Shown one piece after another: positions 1-7,030 of a stretch of 8,990 bases of DNA. Position 1 is the first letter of the stretch, and each line of letters opens with the position of its first letter. The stretch is from UBA1723 sp018066165 (GTDB taxonomy: Bacteria > Bacteroidota > Bacteroidia > Bacteroidales > Paludibacteraceae): the NCBI GenBank assembly GCA_018066165.1, contig JAGHRX010000106.1:1-8990 (forward strand). Reading direction: 5' to 3'. The notes beneath the pieces are model-generated. The model was not told the DNA's origin. It was given only the letters and a program-made list of their open reading frames with translations, and did not search any database. The position numbers were made by a program, and so were the translations under genes.

Positions 1-20
1 GTGTAAACTGATGGATATCT

Positions 21-869
21 TCACACTTTGTTTTTCGAGAAATATCTCATAATGAATCTGCCTGACAAACTTAGAATCAATATTATGATTGTTAATACTA
101 CGGCTGCGGCGTATGCTCTGTTCTGAACCTCAATCTGTGGGGCGGACAACTGGAAGAAGACTGACAAGGGTAGTGTGGCGGCTTTATCAGTCAACGATTC
201 TGGAATATAATCGGTGAATCCTGCTGTGAACATTACTCCGGCTGCGTCTCCCATGGCTCTACCGATGGATAGTAGGGTGGCTGTGGCAATGGCTGGCGCT
301 ATCTGTCGCACAACGACTCCGATGGTTTCAATTCGCGTCGCTCCAAGTGAATAGGCGGCTTCAAGAAGATCCTTGGGAATCGTGCGGGCAACCTCGTCCA
401 TACTGCGGATCAAGATTGGAACAATAAGCAGCGTCTCCACGATTATTCCTCCCAATAATGATGCTCTGATCCCCACTAAAATCATGATTGTGAATGCAAA
501 GGCTCCGTAGACGATGCTGGGGATTCCAAACAAAACGTCGAAGGCTAATCGCGCTATATATCCGAATTTTGAATCTTTCTTCAAATAGACATTCAGATAG
601 AAGACGACTGGGATGCTAATCAGCAGTCCTATGAATGTGGCTCCAAGCACGATATAGAGTGAGCCTACAATGGCGTTGAGAAATCCTCCGTCTTTGCCAA
701 CGTAGAATCCGGATCCAGGCAACGAAGATACCATCTCCCACGTCAGCACGGGCAATCCTTTTCTCAATATGCTCCATAGTACGCTGAACACAAAACCGGC
801 GACGATGAGCAGTGATAAATACATCAATACTTTGAAGATTTTCTCTTCTATATACTTAAACTGTTTCAT
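21..869 (-). CDS. pstA: Phosphate ABC transporter permease PstA
   Basis: This is one of the two inner-membrane permease subunits of the high-affinity phosphate importer (PstSCAB). It pairs with PstC and docks on PstB. The 282-residue protein has about six hydrophobic segments (roughly 14-34, 66-94, 107-132, 137-155, 192-213 and 253-269). The cytoplasmic EAA coupling loop of ABC importers lies near residues 170-190 (E170, then AAYSLGATR), followed by the conserved GRAMGD stretch at 203-208. Length is normal for the family. Its ATG overlaps the pstC stop as ATGA, which fixes the start and implies translational coupling. It is the last visible gene of the minus-strand unit and ends only 20 bases from the window edge, so a further gene such as phoU could follow outside. 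Confidence 0.95.
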   Translation of the reverse strand: MKQFKYIEEKIFKVLMYLSLLIVAGFVFSVLWSILRKGLPVLTWEMVSSLPGSGFYVGKDGGFLNAIVGSLYIVLGATFIGLLISIPVVFYLNVYLKKDSKFGYIARLAFDVLFGIPSIVYGAFAFTIMILVGIRASLLGGIIVETLLIVPILIRSMDEVARTIPKDLLEAAYSLGATRIETIGVVVRQIAPAIATATLLSIGRAMGDAAGVMFTAGFTDYIPESLTDKAATLPLSVFFQLSAPQIEVQNRAYAAAVVLTIIILILSLSGRFIMRYFSKNKV

Positions 870-1750
870 TCTGCTTTAAGAGTTTTTAGGTACAGACGTG
901 CACCAAGGTTGAACACTAATACGATGAAAAACAATATGAATGCTGCAAACATCAATGCTGATTCATAAAGTGGCAGTGAGAGCATTTCGCCATAGTTGTT
1001 GGCGATTAATGCTGGAATCGGATAACATGCGTCGAGCAATGAGCCAGGCACGATGATAAGGTTTCCACAGACCATCAAAACTGCGATTGTCTCACCTAAT
1101 GCTCGGCTTATGGCAAGTACCGTCGACGCGATGATTCCAGGCAATCCTTTTCTCAATACCACATATTTGGTAGTCTGCCAACGTGTGGCTCCTAATGCGA
1201 GTGATGATTCACGCAAATCAATGCCGACGTTGCCAAAAATCTCGATGAATAGGCTCACAAGCAACGGTAGAATCATTACACTAAGCACGACTGATCCTGA
1301 GAGTAGTGTATAGCCCGACGTCGCTGTGCCTACTGCTGGTCCGATGATATCGCTGACAATCGGTACGATAACTAATGTTCCCCATACTCCATAAATCACT
1401 GATGGGAGCGACGCAAGGATGTCGAGCAATGGGAAAATATATCTTCTGACGACGGTGCGGCTATATTCGGTCAATAATACCGCCATCAACAGTGATGTAG
1501 GTAATGCTATTACTGTCGCGACTCCTGTGACGTAAAAAGTGCCGGAGACGAATGCAAGGAATCCAAATTGATTCTTCATTGGTTTCCATTCCGATGCAGT
1601 CAACAAATCCCACAACGAATGCTCGGCTAAGATGTCGGAGGATTTGAGCCATAATCCCACTGCCATCGCCACCACGAGGATTAGGGAAAGCAATGTGAAG
1701 ATGGTCATTACAACTCCTGCAATTTTATCTTTTATTATTCGGTAACTCAT
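866..1750 (-). CDS. pstC: Phosphate ABC transporter permease PstC
   Basis: This is the partner permease of PstA in the inner-membrane phosphate channel. The 294-residue protein has predicted membrane segments near 13-35, 69-95, 107-133, 148-173, 207-231 and 265-287. The EAA-type coupling loop is at about 181-200 (ESSLALGATRWQ), followed by SRALGETIAV at 215-224, a strongly conserved PstC signature. LPSVIYGVWG at 115-124 is also typical. It starts 3 bases after the stop of the upstream glycosyltransferase-like gene and overlaps pstA by 4 bases, so the three are almost certainly one transcript. It is slightly shorter than E. coli PstC but keeps all core segments. No oddity is seen in the protein itself; what is unusual is its separation from pstB and pstS. 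Confidence 0.95.
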   Translation of the reverse strand: MSYRIIKDKIAGVVMTIFTLLSLILVVAMAVGLWLKSSDILAEHSLWDLLTASEWKPMKNQFGFLAFVSGTFYVTGVATVIALPTSLLMAVLLTEYSRTVVRRYIFPLLDILASLPSVIYGVWGTLVIVPIVSDIIGPAVGTATSGYTLLSGSVVLSVMILPLLVSLFIEIFGNVGIDLRESSLALGATRWQTTKYVVLRKGLPGIIASTVLAISRALGETIAVLMVCGNLIIVPGSLLDACYPIPALIANNYGEMLSLPLYESALMFAAFILFFIVLVFNLGARLYLKTLKAE

Positions 1751-1753
1751 TTC

Positions 1754-2362
1754 TTACAAATTTAATATACGTTTCCACCAAGGTTGTTTGATCTCTTTGA
1801 TTAACGGTTCCGATTCTTCTCCACTGATTAGAATCAGATGGTCGGTGTATGCGAAGTCATTCTCTCTCCATAGTTCTGGTTTATCCGCTATCTTACGGCT
1901 GAAAATCGATGCTCCCGTCACCACTGACAATTTACCTTTTGCAACCTCTTTCTGATTATATTTTCTTGAAGGTTCGTAACTATGAGTGCTTATCTCACCG
2001 TTGCGAATCACTCCGTAATTGCCTGCTCCACACTGTGTACCGTATGTCTTAACTGCCAAGTAAAGTGCTTGCAACGCGTTGGATTTCAAGAAGTCTGCAC
2101 CGTCGACGAAGATTACCCATTCTCCCGTGGTCTGTTGCAAACCGATGTTTCTTACCTCTTCGATGGAAACCTGCTGTTCCAAACGAAAGTATCGCATTCG
2201 TCTGTCTATAAGATATGAGCGGACTTGAAATTCACTGCCATCCGTAGATGCGTTATCCACGATGACGCATTCCCATTGTTGGGCTGTCTGCGACACCAAC
2301 GACTGTAAAGCGGAGATAATGGTGTTCTCCTGATTGTGTAGGTTTACTATTACGCTAATCAT
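1754..2362 (-). CDS. Family 2 glycosyltransferase-like protein at the head of the pstCA operon
   Basis: A short (202-residue) GT-A fold protein. The N-terminus (ISVIVNLHNQENTI) is the classic GT2 opening strand and helix. VDNASTDG at 35-42 is the nucleotide-sugar binding motif and RNIG at 71-74 is also typical. The usual metal-binding segment (LDSDD-like) reads VDGAD at 86-90, so one aspartate is replaced by alanine while the first and last remain. A weak ED-like acceptor region may be FAYTD at 170-174. The protein ends soon afterwards in a basic, aromatic tail (PWWKRI). No signal peptide or membrane anchor is seen. It is the first gene of the unit with pstC and pstA, behind its own divergent promoter, so it should be made together with the permease. 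Substrate is unknown. With an altered DxD motif it could be a weak, specialised or inactive enzyme. Confidence 0.8.
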   Translation of the reverse strand: MISVIVNLHNQENTIISALQSLVSQTAQQWECVIVDNASTDGSEFQVRSYLIDRRMRYFRLEQQVSIEEVRNIGLQQTTGEWVIFVDGADFLKSNALQALYLAVKTYGTQCGAGNYGVIRNGEISTHSYEPSRKYNQKEVAKGKLSVVTGASIFSRKIADKPELWRENDFAYTDHLILISGEESEPLIKEIKQPWWKRILNL

Positions 2363-2401
2363 ATAAGTTTAATTTCTTTGGTTTCTCTTAAATTTCGATT
2401 G

Positions 2402-2432
2402 CAAAATTAGACATATATATACCTGCCGACAA
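2402..2432 (-). promoter_or_regulatory. Divergent promoter for the glycosyltransferase-pstC-pstA unit
   Basis: Read on the minus strand, 2409-2402 is TAATTTTG, a full match to the Bacteroidetes -7 box TAnnTTTG. A TTG at 2432-2430 lies 20 bases upstream, the expected place of the -33 element. Transcription would begin near 2395 and leave a leader of about 30 bases before the start codon at 2362. The -33 element touches the cluster of operator-like repeats that starts at 2431. Inferred from motifs only. Confidence 0.6.
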
Positions 2433-2486
2433 TCACAAGTAGTAGTGAACCATATCACATACAGTTAGTGATTCATATCACATAAG
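2431..2486. promoter_or_regulatory. Operator-like cluster of ATCAC/GTGA repeats between the divergent pst promoters
   Basis: Two nearly identical 18-bp units occur, TAGTGAACCATATCACAT at 2443-2460 and TAGTGATTCATATCACAT at 2466-2483 (16 of 18 bases equal), with starts 23 bp apart. Each has a GTGA-N6-TCAC core. A further half-site, AATCACAAG, begins at 2431, 22 bp before the corresponding point of the first unit. The cluster sits upstream of the pstB promoter and over the -33 region of the opposite promoter, a good place to control both. The word TATCACATAAG at 2476-2486 recurs inverted upstream of the porin gene. A PhoB-like regulator is the natural candidate, but the GTGA-N6-TCAC geometry also resembles Crp/Fnr-family sites, so the factor is not settled. 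Confidence 0.6.
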
Positions 2487-2493
2487 TATGCGA

Positions 2494-2524
2494 TTGTCCA
2501 CCCGTCTGAATCGCAATACCTTTG
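2494..2524 (+). promoter_or_regulatory. Promoter of pstB
   Basis: TACCTTTG at 2517-2524 fits the Bacteroidetes -7 box, and TTG at 2494-2496 stands 20 bases upstream as the -33 element. The start point should lie near 2531, giving a leader of about 29 bases before the pstB ATG. The box is identical to that of the porin promoter, including the following CA. Both promoters also have ACCCG exactly 17 bases before the box (2500-2504 here). Confidence 0.75.
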
Positions 2525-2559
2525 CAGAAAATTAAATTATTAACGAAAAACGGGTATTT

Positions 2560-3357
2560 ATGGCAGAGTTTAATCCAACACAGAAATTTGAGAAGATTGA
2601 GCACAACGGAATAGACGTGCGCAATCTAAATATTCATATAGGAGATGCTCATATCTTGAAAGACGTGACTGTATCTATACCGAAGAATAAAATCACATGT
2701 ATAATAGGTCCATCCGGTTGTGGCAAGAGTACATTGCTTCGCACATTCAACCGAATCATCGACACTACGGAAGGAGTCAAAATTGATGGCGACATATTGC
2801 TTGGCGACCGTAATATCGTCAAGTCACATGGATCGGATCTTATCGAATTGCGTCGACATATCGGTCTTGTTCCTCAACGACCATGTCCTCTGCCGATGTC
2901 TATCTACGACAATATCGCATACGGTTGCCGTATCCATGGTATCAGTGGCAAGGATAAACTAAATGCTGTGGTGGAGCATTATCTACGCAGTATCGGTTTG
3001 TGGGATGAGGTAAAAGACAGACTGTCATCTCCAGCCGGACGATTGTCTGGTGGACAACAGCAGAGATTATGTTTGGCACGTTCTTTGGCTGTTGAGCCAT
3101 CGGTGCTTCTTGCAGACGAAAGCACATCAGCACTTGATCCGATCTCGTCAAAAAAAGTGGAGCAACTATTCGTGGATTTGAAACAAGACTATACGATAGT
3201 GATGGTGACACATACTTTGCAGCAAGCACAACGTATTGCTGACCATGTGATATTCATGTATTTAGGTGAAGTCATCGAACAAGGTTCAGCACGCGACGTC
3301 TTCAATAATCCACAAAGCGAATTGACAAGAAGATATCTTGACGGAGCATTCTCATAA
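2560..3357 (+). CDS. pstB: Phosphate ABC transporter ATP-binding protein PstB
   Basis: This is the cytoplasmic ATPase that powers phosphate import through PstC/PstA. In the 265-residue protein the Walker A loop is GPSGCGKST at 50-58. The Q-loop segment is VPQRPCPLPMSIYDNIAYG at about 104-122, where MSIYDNIAYG is diagnostic of PstB. The signature is LSGGQQQRL at 162-170, Walker B plus catalytic Glu is LLADES at 183-188, and the switch His is H218 in VTHTLQQAQRIAD. All catalytic residues are present. The residue after the catalytic Glu is Ser instead of the usual Pro, a mild variant. The gene has its own promoter, is divergent from pstCA, and is probably co-transcribed with the PLP enzyme 27 bases downstream. 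Start chosen at the only ATG correctly placed behind the promoter. Confidence 0.96.
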   Translation: MAEFNPTQKFEKIEHNGIDVRNLNIHIGDAHILKDVTVSIPKNKITCIIGPSGCGKSTLLRTFNRIIDTTEGVKIDGDILLGDRNIVKSHGSDLIELRRHIGLVPQRPCPLPMSIYDNIAYGCRIHGISGKDKLNAVVEHYLRSIGLWDEVKDRLSSPAGRLSGGQQQRLCLARSLAVEPSVLLADESTSALDPISSKKVEQLFVDLKQDYTIVMVTHTLQQAQRIADHVIFMYLGEVIEQGSARDVFNNPQSELTRRYLDGAFS

Positions 3358-3362
3358 TTTGT

Positions 3363-3383
3363 AATTCATAATTCACAATTCAT
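3363..3383 (+). repeat. Three tandem copies of a 7-mer in the leader of the PLP enzyme gene
   Basis: AATTCAT, AATTCAC and AATTCAT follow each other without gap at 3363-3369, 3370-3376 and 3377-3383, and the ATG of the next gene begins two bases later. They fill most of the pstB-to-next-gene spacer and occupy the place where a ribosome binding site would be; no Shine-Dalgarno is visible. Confidence 0.8.
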
Positions 3384-3384
3384 A

Positions 3385-4563
3385 ATGGAAAAACAAACAA
3401 TAGCTACAGGCACCAATTACATGAAGAAAGACGCATACGGAGCACTCAGTATGCCAGTATATCATTGCTGTAGTTTTGAATTTGACAACGCAAAAGCCAT
3501 GAGCGACGTCTTCTGCGGACGTGTGCTTGATCCAGAATACTCACGTATTATGAATCCGACGGTGACATTCTTCGAAGAGAGAGTGAAATCGTTGACCAAT
3601 GCAGCCAATGTATTTGCTTTCAACTGTGGAATGGCGGCGATCAGCAACGCTATCATCGCAGTGGCAAAAGCAGGAATGAATATAGTGACTTCGAACCATT
3701 TGTTCGGCAATACGGTTTCGCTATTCCGCAACACACTCGGCAATCTTGGAGTGGAGGTGAGGGAAGTGAATCTTCTTGATGAATCGGAAGTCAGAAAAGC
3801 AGTTGACGACAAGACATGTGCACTGTTCTTCGAAATCATCACAAACCCACAGATGGAGGTAGCCGACGTGAAGATGCTTGCCGACGTCGCGCATGAACAC
3901 AACGTACCAGTCATCGGTGACACCACATTGATACCATTCACTGAGTTTGATGGCAAAGCAATCGGAATGGATGTGCAGGTGGTGAGCAGCACTAAGTATG
4001 TGTCGGGTGGAGCCACAAGTTTGGGCGGATTAGTGATCGACTACGGAACATTCCCAATCTTCAACCGTCGCATCCGCTATGAGTTGTTGTTCAATCTCGG
4101 CAGCTACATGACACCACATGCCGCTTATATGCAGACTGTAGGATTGGAGACAATGGACGCACGTTATAGAGTGCAGTCGGCCACAGCGTTGGAATTGGCG
4201 ACACGATTGACAAAGGTTCCACAGATCAAGAGAGTCAACTATACAGGATTGCCAGATAATCCATTCTATGAAATAGCCAAGAGACAATATGGCAATACGT
4301 CAGGAGCGATGTTGACAATCGACCTTGCCGACAAAGCTTCTGCGTTAAGATTCATAGATAGGTTAAATGTCATCCACAGAGCCAGCAACCTCTTCGACAA
4401 CCGATCGTTGGCAATCCATACCGCGTCGACAATCTTCGGAACATTTTCAGGATCACAGCGTAAAGCAATGGATGTGTTGGACACAACAATACGATTGTCC
4501 GTTGGTCTTGAGCATGTGGACGACCTTTATAATGACATCTTGCAAGCAGTGCAAGAAGAATAA
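3385..4563 (+). CDS. PLP-dependent Cys/Met-metabolism enzyme, O-acetylhomoserine sulfhydrylase-like
   Basis: A fold-type I PLP enzyme of the trans-sulfuration family. Members make homocysteine from O-acetylhomoserine and sulfide, or make or split cystathionine or methionine. In the 392 residues, YSRIMNPT at 52-59 is the phosphate-contacting motif in the form typical of MetY-type enzymes. D179 (GDTT) should bind the PLP ring nitrogen, K204 in SSTKYVSGG is the Schiff-base lysine, and R370 in RLSVGLE is the substrate-carboxylate arginine. The segment usually reading LYG is LFG here (F107), so the stacking/catalytic tyrosine seems to be phenylalanine, which makes the exact reaction uncertain. It is cytosolic, with no signal peptide. 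The position behind pstB in a phosphate cluster is unexpected and may only reflect co-transcription. The exact subfamily (MetY, gamma-lyase or gamma-synthase) is unresolved. Confidence 0.85.
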   Translation: MEKQTIATGTNYMKKDAYGALSMPVYHCCSFEFDNAKAMSDVFCGRVLDPEYSRIMNPTVTFFEERVKSLTNAANVFAFNCGMAAISNAIIAVAKAGMNIVTSNHLFGNTVSLFRNTLGNLGVEVREVNLLDESEVRKAVDDKTCALFFEIITNPQMEVADVKMLADVAHEHNVPVIGDTTLIPFTEFDGKAIGMDVQVVSSTKYVSGGATSLGGLVIDYGTFPIFNRRIRYELLFNLGSYMTPHAAYMQTVGLETMDARYRVQSATALELATRLTKVPQIKRVNYTGLPDNPFYEIAKRQYGNTSGAMLTIDLADKASALRFIDRLNVIHRASNLFDNRSLAIHTASTIFGTFSGSQRKAMDVLDTTIRLSVGLEHVDDLYNDILQAVQEE

Positions 4564-4586
4564 GAAGAGTTCGTTAGTGATTAATT

Positions 4587-4630
4587 ATAAATCCCTGGAA
4601 GTCGGCAAGACTTTCGGGGATTTATTATTT
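4587..4630 (+). terminator. Rho-independent terminator after the PLP enzyme gene
   Basis: A long hairpin: 4587-4603 pairs with 4609-4625 (17 pairs with two G-T wobbles; TAAATCCC against GGGATTTA at the base), with a five-base loop GGCAA at 4604-4608. A T-rich tail follows. It closes the pstB unit and insulates it from the porin promoter. Confidence 0.85.
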
Positions 4631-4677
4631 TAAGAGAAGATGAATGCTGAAAATATGATCTCTTTAAATAATCATTC

Positions 4678-4697
4678 TCACAAACTTATGTGATAAG
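4678..4697. promoter_or_regulatory. Operator-like site upstream of the porin gene, shared with the pstB promoter
   Basis: CTTATGTGATA at 4685-4695 is the exact reverse complement of the 11 bases at 2476-2486 in front of pstB. The extended CTTATGTGATAAG (4685-4697) is itself palindromic around GTG. TCACAA at 4678-4683 and GTGA at 4690-4693 repeat the half-site spacing of 12 bases seen at 2433-2448. The site lies 41 bases before the -7 box, against 30 bases for the pstB copy. The 11-base difference is about one helical turn. Confidence 0.6.
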
Positions 4698-4716
4698 TTT
4701 ACCCTTTTGACGCTAT

Positions 4717-4746
4717 TTCCTACCCGCCATAAACCCTCTACCTTTG
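4717..4746 (+). promoter_or_regulatory. Promoter of the porin-pstS unit
   Basis: TACCTTTG at 4739-4746 is the Bacteroidetes -7 box, the same eight bases as in the pstB promoter and again followed by CA. ACCCG stands at 4722-4726, again 17 bases before the box. The -33 element is weak (TTC at 4717-4719, spacer of 19), as expected for an activated promoter. The predicted start point near 4752 leaves a leader of about 22 bases to the ATG at 4774. Confidence 0.75.
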
Positions 4747-4773
4747 CATTGTCAAACAAAAAGAAATAAGACA

Positions 4774-5865
4774 ATGAGAAAACAGGTACATTCATTTATT
4801 GCAGCCGTAGCACTGATACTTTCAGCAAGCACGGTGAGCGCACAGAATCAGGAATCAGCAGCGTCTTCAGATACAGTAAAGAAAGAACGTAAGTCTATTT
4901 TGGAAAATGTTAAGCCTTCGGTGCCTAAGGTATCAGGGTTGATCCAAACTCGTTATTTCTATGATTCACAGGAGACTAAACCAAACAGTTTTGATATTCG
5001 CAGAGTCCGTTTGTCATTCGCTGGTGAATTTGGAAAATTCGTCGACTATAGAGTTCAGGCTGAATGGGAATCTTCTCCTAAAATCCTAGACGCTTACGTA
5101 AATTTCAAGCCAGCTAAGGCATTCAACATCCAAATCGGACAGTTTAAGGTGGCTTACTCACAAGAGGGGCTTGAAGGTCCTGCTTCAATGTACACCGTCG
5201 AGCGTCCGACAGCTGTAAACAAGCTACATGCTTATAGTGATGTCAGTGGTCTTTCTGCAAATGCTCGCGACGTGGGTATCCGTTTCTGGGGTAAGGTAGG
5301 AAACAAAGAAGATTACGATGTGTTTACTTACAAACTCGGATTATATAACGGCAATGGCATCAATATCAAAGACAATGACGAATACAAAAACGTCGCATTG
5401 TTGCTAACTTACAATCCAATCAAACAATTACAACTTGAGGCTGGCCAATATGTAGGTCATTACACTGCCAAAGCGGTACCGGCAGACTCAATCGCCGCAG
5501 GACACGATATAAATGAGAATGCAATCAAACGTAACCGTACTTCGGCTGGTTTCACAGTCAATACAGGAGATCTATTCATTCGTTCAGAGTATCTATATGG
5601 CAAGACTGACGACGTGGATCAGCAAGGTGCATTCATTATCGCTGCCTACACATTCGCAAAGAAATTCCAGCCAGTGGTCGCTTATTCATATTATCAGAAA
5701 GATAAGAGTGTAGACGAGGATATCCAAAACGACCTCACAATCGGATTCAACTGGTTAATCAACAAACATATCCGTCTACAAACCAATTATATCCTAACTG
5801 ATTACTCTAACAGCCAGAAAGAGAACGCATCTCTATTCGAGACTCAGTTGTCAGTCAAATTCTAA
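4774..5865 (+). CDS. Phosphate-selective porin of the OprO/OprP type
   Basis: An outer-membrane beta-barrel that should let phosphate into the periplasm. From the chosen start the protein has 363 residues. Residues 1-23 are a signal peptide ending VSA before Q24, followed by a short charged linker (about 24-50). After that comes the barrel, with FDIRRVRL at 73-80 and IGQFKVAYSQE at 121-131, both typical of the family. Strands alternate through to the C-terminal SVKF, whose final Phe is the usual outer-membrane assembly signal. An in-frame ATG at 4744 overlaps the -7 box and would spoil the signal peptide, so ATG 4774 is preferred. pstS follows after 28 bases without an obvious promoter, so the two are probably one mRNA. 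That pairing and the shared pst-type promoter support a phosphate substrate; the protein alone would allow other anions. Confidence 0.88.
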   Translation: MRKQVHSFIAAVALILSASTVSAQNQESAASSDTVKKERKSILENVKPSVPKVSGLIQTRYFYDSQETKPNSFDIRRVRLSFAGEFGKFVDYRVQAEWESSPKILDAYVNFKPAKAFNIQIGQFKVAYSQEGLEGPASMYTVERPTAVNKLHAYSDVSGLSANARDVGIRFWGKVGNKEDYDVFTYKLGLYNGNGINIKDNDEYKNVALLLTYNPIKQLQLEAGQYVGHYTAKAVPADSIAAGHDINENAIKRNRTSAGFTVNTGDLFIRSEYLYGKTDDVDQQGAFIIAAYTFAKKFQPVVAYSYYQKDKSVDEDIQNDLTIGFNWLINKHIRLQTNYILTDYSNSQKENASLFETQLSVKF

Positions 5866-5893
5866 TCCGTTTAACCAATAAATATATTACGAC

Positions 5894-6880
5894 ATGAGAA
5901 AGAATTACAAACATTTATTTGCATCCGTATTAGGATTTTCATTATTAGCATTAGCCGTATCATGCGGTGGCAATAAAAACAGTGAAGCCCAGTCGAACGG
6001 AGATGAGTTGTCTGGACGAGTATCGCTATCAGGAGCGTTTGCTCTTTATCCACTGGCAGTGAAATGGGCAGAGGATTTCCAGAAGATCCATCCAAATGTG
6101 AAGATAGAAGTTGAGGGTGGAGGAGCAGGAAAAGGAATGACTGACGCCCTTGCAGGACAGGTGGATTTCGGAATGGTAAGTCGTGAGGTGAGCGACGCAG
6201 AGACAGCCAAAGGTGCAATAGGATTCCCAGTGGCAAAAGACGCAGTAGTGCCTACAATCAATGAAGCCAATCCTCTATACTCTGATCTAGTAAAACATGG
6301 AATATCACAGACTCAAGCCACTGATATCTGGATTAATGGAACAATCAAGACTTGGGGACAGTTGTTGGGAACATCTGATGAGACTGCTATAACAGTGTTT
6401 ACACGTAGCGACGCTTGTGGAGCCGCAGAGACATGGGCAAAGTGGCTTGGCAAACACCAGGAGGACTTGTTAGGTGAAGGTGTGAATGGTGATCCAGGAG
6501 TGGCGAATGCAGTTCAGAAGAATATCACATCCATCGGTTTGAACAATATCGGATATGCCTACGACAACAACACACTAAAACCATTGCCAGGCATCCGTGT
6601 TCTTCCCGTCGACGCGAATGGAAATGGACAAATTGATCCAGAAGAAGATTTCTATGGCACTAAAGATCAGTTGACAAAGGCTATTGCCGACGGTAAGTAT
6701 CCTTCACCACCAGCACGCGACTTATATCTTGTGTCAAACGGTATTCCTACAAATCCTGCAGCAGTTGCATTCTTGAAATATGCCCTTACTGAAGGTCAGA
6801 ATGCCAACGAAGGAGTTGGATATATTACTATTCCACAGGAGAAATTGGATGCGGCTTTGCAGAAATTGGAAGCTAAATAA
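5894..6880 (+). CDS. pstS: Periplasmic phosphate-binding lipoprotein PstS
   Basis: This is the substrate-binding protein that delivers phosphate to PstC/PstA. In the 328 residues a lipoprotein signal peptide ends at LAVSC with the lipidated Cys at 24, so the protein is membrane-anchored. The binding-protein fold starts at about residue 41, with the phosphate loops visible as LSGAFALYP (45-53), TRSDACGAAETWAKWLG (170-186) and GDPGVANAVQ (199-208). The late motif IGYAYDNNT (219-227) is also family-typical. Residues 240-251 match a calcium-binding EF-hand loop (D240, N242, N244, G245, I247, D248, E251), an added feature compared with E. coli PstS. It is the second gene of the porin unit and a terminator follows about 20 bases later. 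Like other pst genes it should be induced by phosphate shortage, inferred from the promoter. Confidence 0.94.
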   Translation: MRKNYKHLFASVLGFSLLALAVSCGGNKNSEAQSNGDELSGRVSLSGAFALYPLAVKWAEDFQKIHPNVKIEVEGGGAGKGMTDALAGQVDFGMVSREVSDAETAKGAIGFPVAKDAVVPTINEANPLYSDLVKHGISQTQATDIWINGTIKTWGQLLGTSDETAITVFTRSDACGAAETWAKWLGKHQEDLLGEGVNGDPGVANAVQKNITSIGLNNIGYAYDNNTLKPLPGIRVLPVDANGNGQIDPEEDFYGTKDQLTKAIADGKYPSPPARDLYLVSNGIPTNPAAVAFLKYALTEGQNANEGVGYITIPQEKLDAALQKLEAK

Positions 6881-6900
6881 AAAGCAATTTTTTTCATTTG

Positions 6901-6940
6901 AACGCGGATTGAACGGATTTCTGTTCAATCCGTGTTTTTG
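6901..6940 (+). terminator. Rho-independent terminator after pstS
   Basis: 6901-6914 pairs with 6923-6936 (14 pairs with one wobble; GGATTGAAC against GTTCAATCC in the centre) around an eight-base loop, followed by a T run with one G. It ends the porin-pstS transcript and marks the edge of the phosphate region. Confidence 0.85.
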
Positions 6941-7030
6941 TTTGGTGGAGCAGACGTATAGCAAAGACAAGAGGAATAACAACGTGCAGTACAAGATGGG
7001 AGAGGTGGAGAAGCGAGTCGTAGGCGAGAG

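Noticed and set aside
3462..4484. Long minus-strand open frames opposite the PLP enzyme gene
   Set aside because: They are shadows of a clearly real plus-strand gene with all active-site motifs, and their translations are low-complexity and lack family features.
4706..4709. TTTG as -33 element of the porin promoter
   Set aside because: It is 29 bases from the -7 box, too far from the usual 19-21; the weak TTC at 4717-4719 fits the spacing better.
4744..4773. Upstream ATG giving the porin ten extra residues
   Set aside because: It overlaps the -7 box, so it would lie upstream of the transcript start, and it adds charged residues before a good signal peptide. ATG 4774 fits better.
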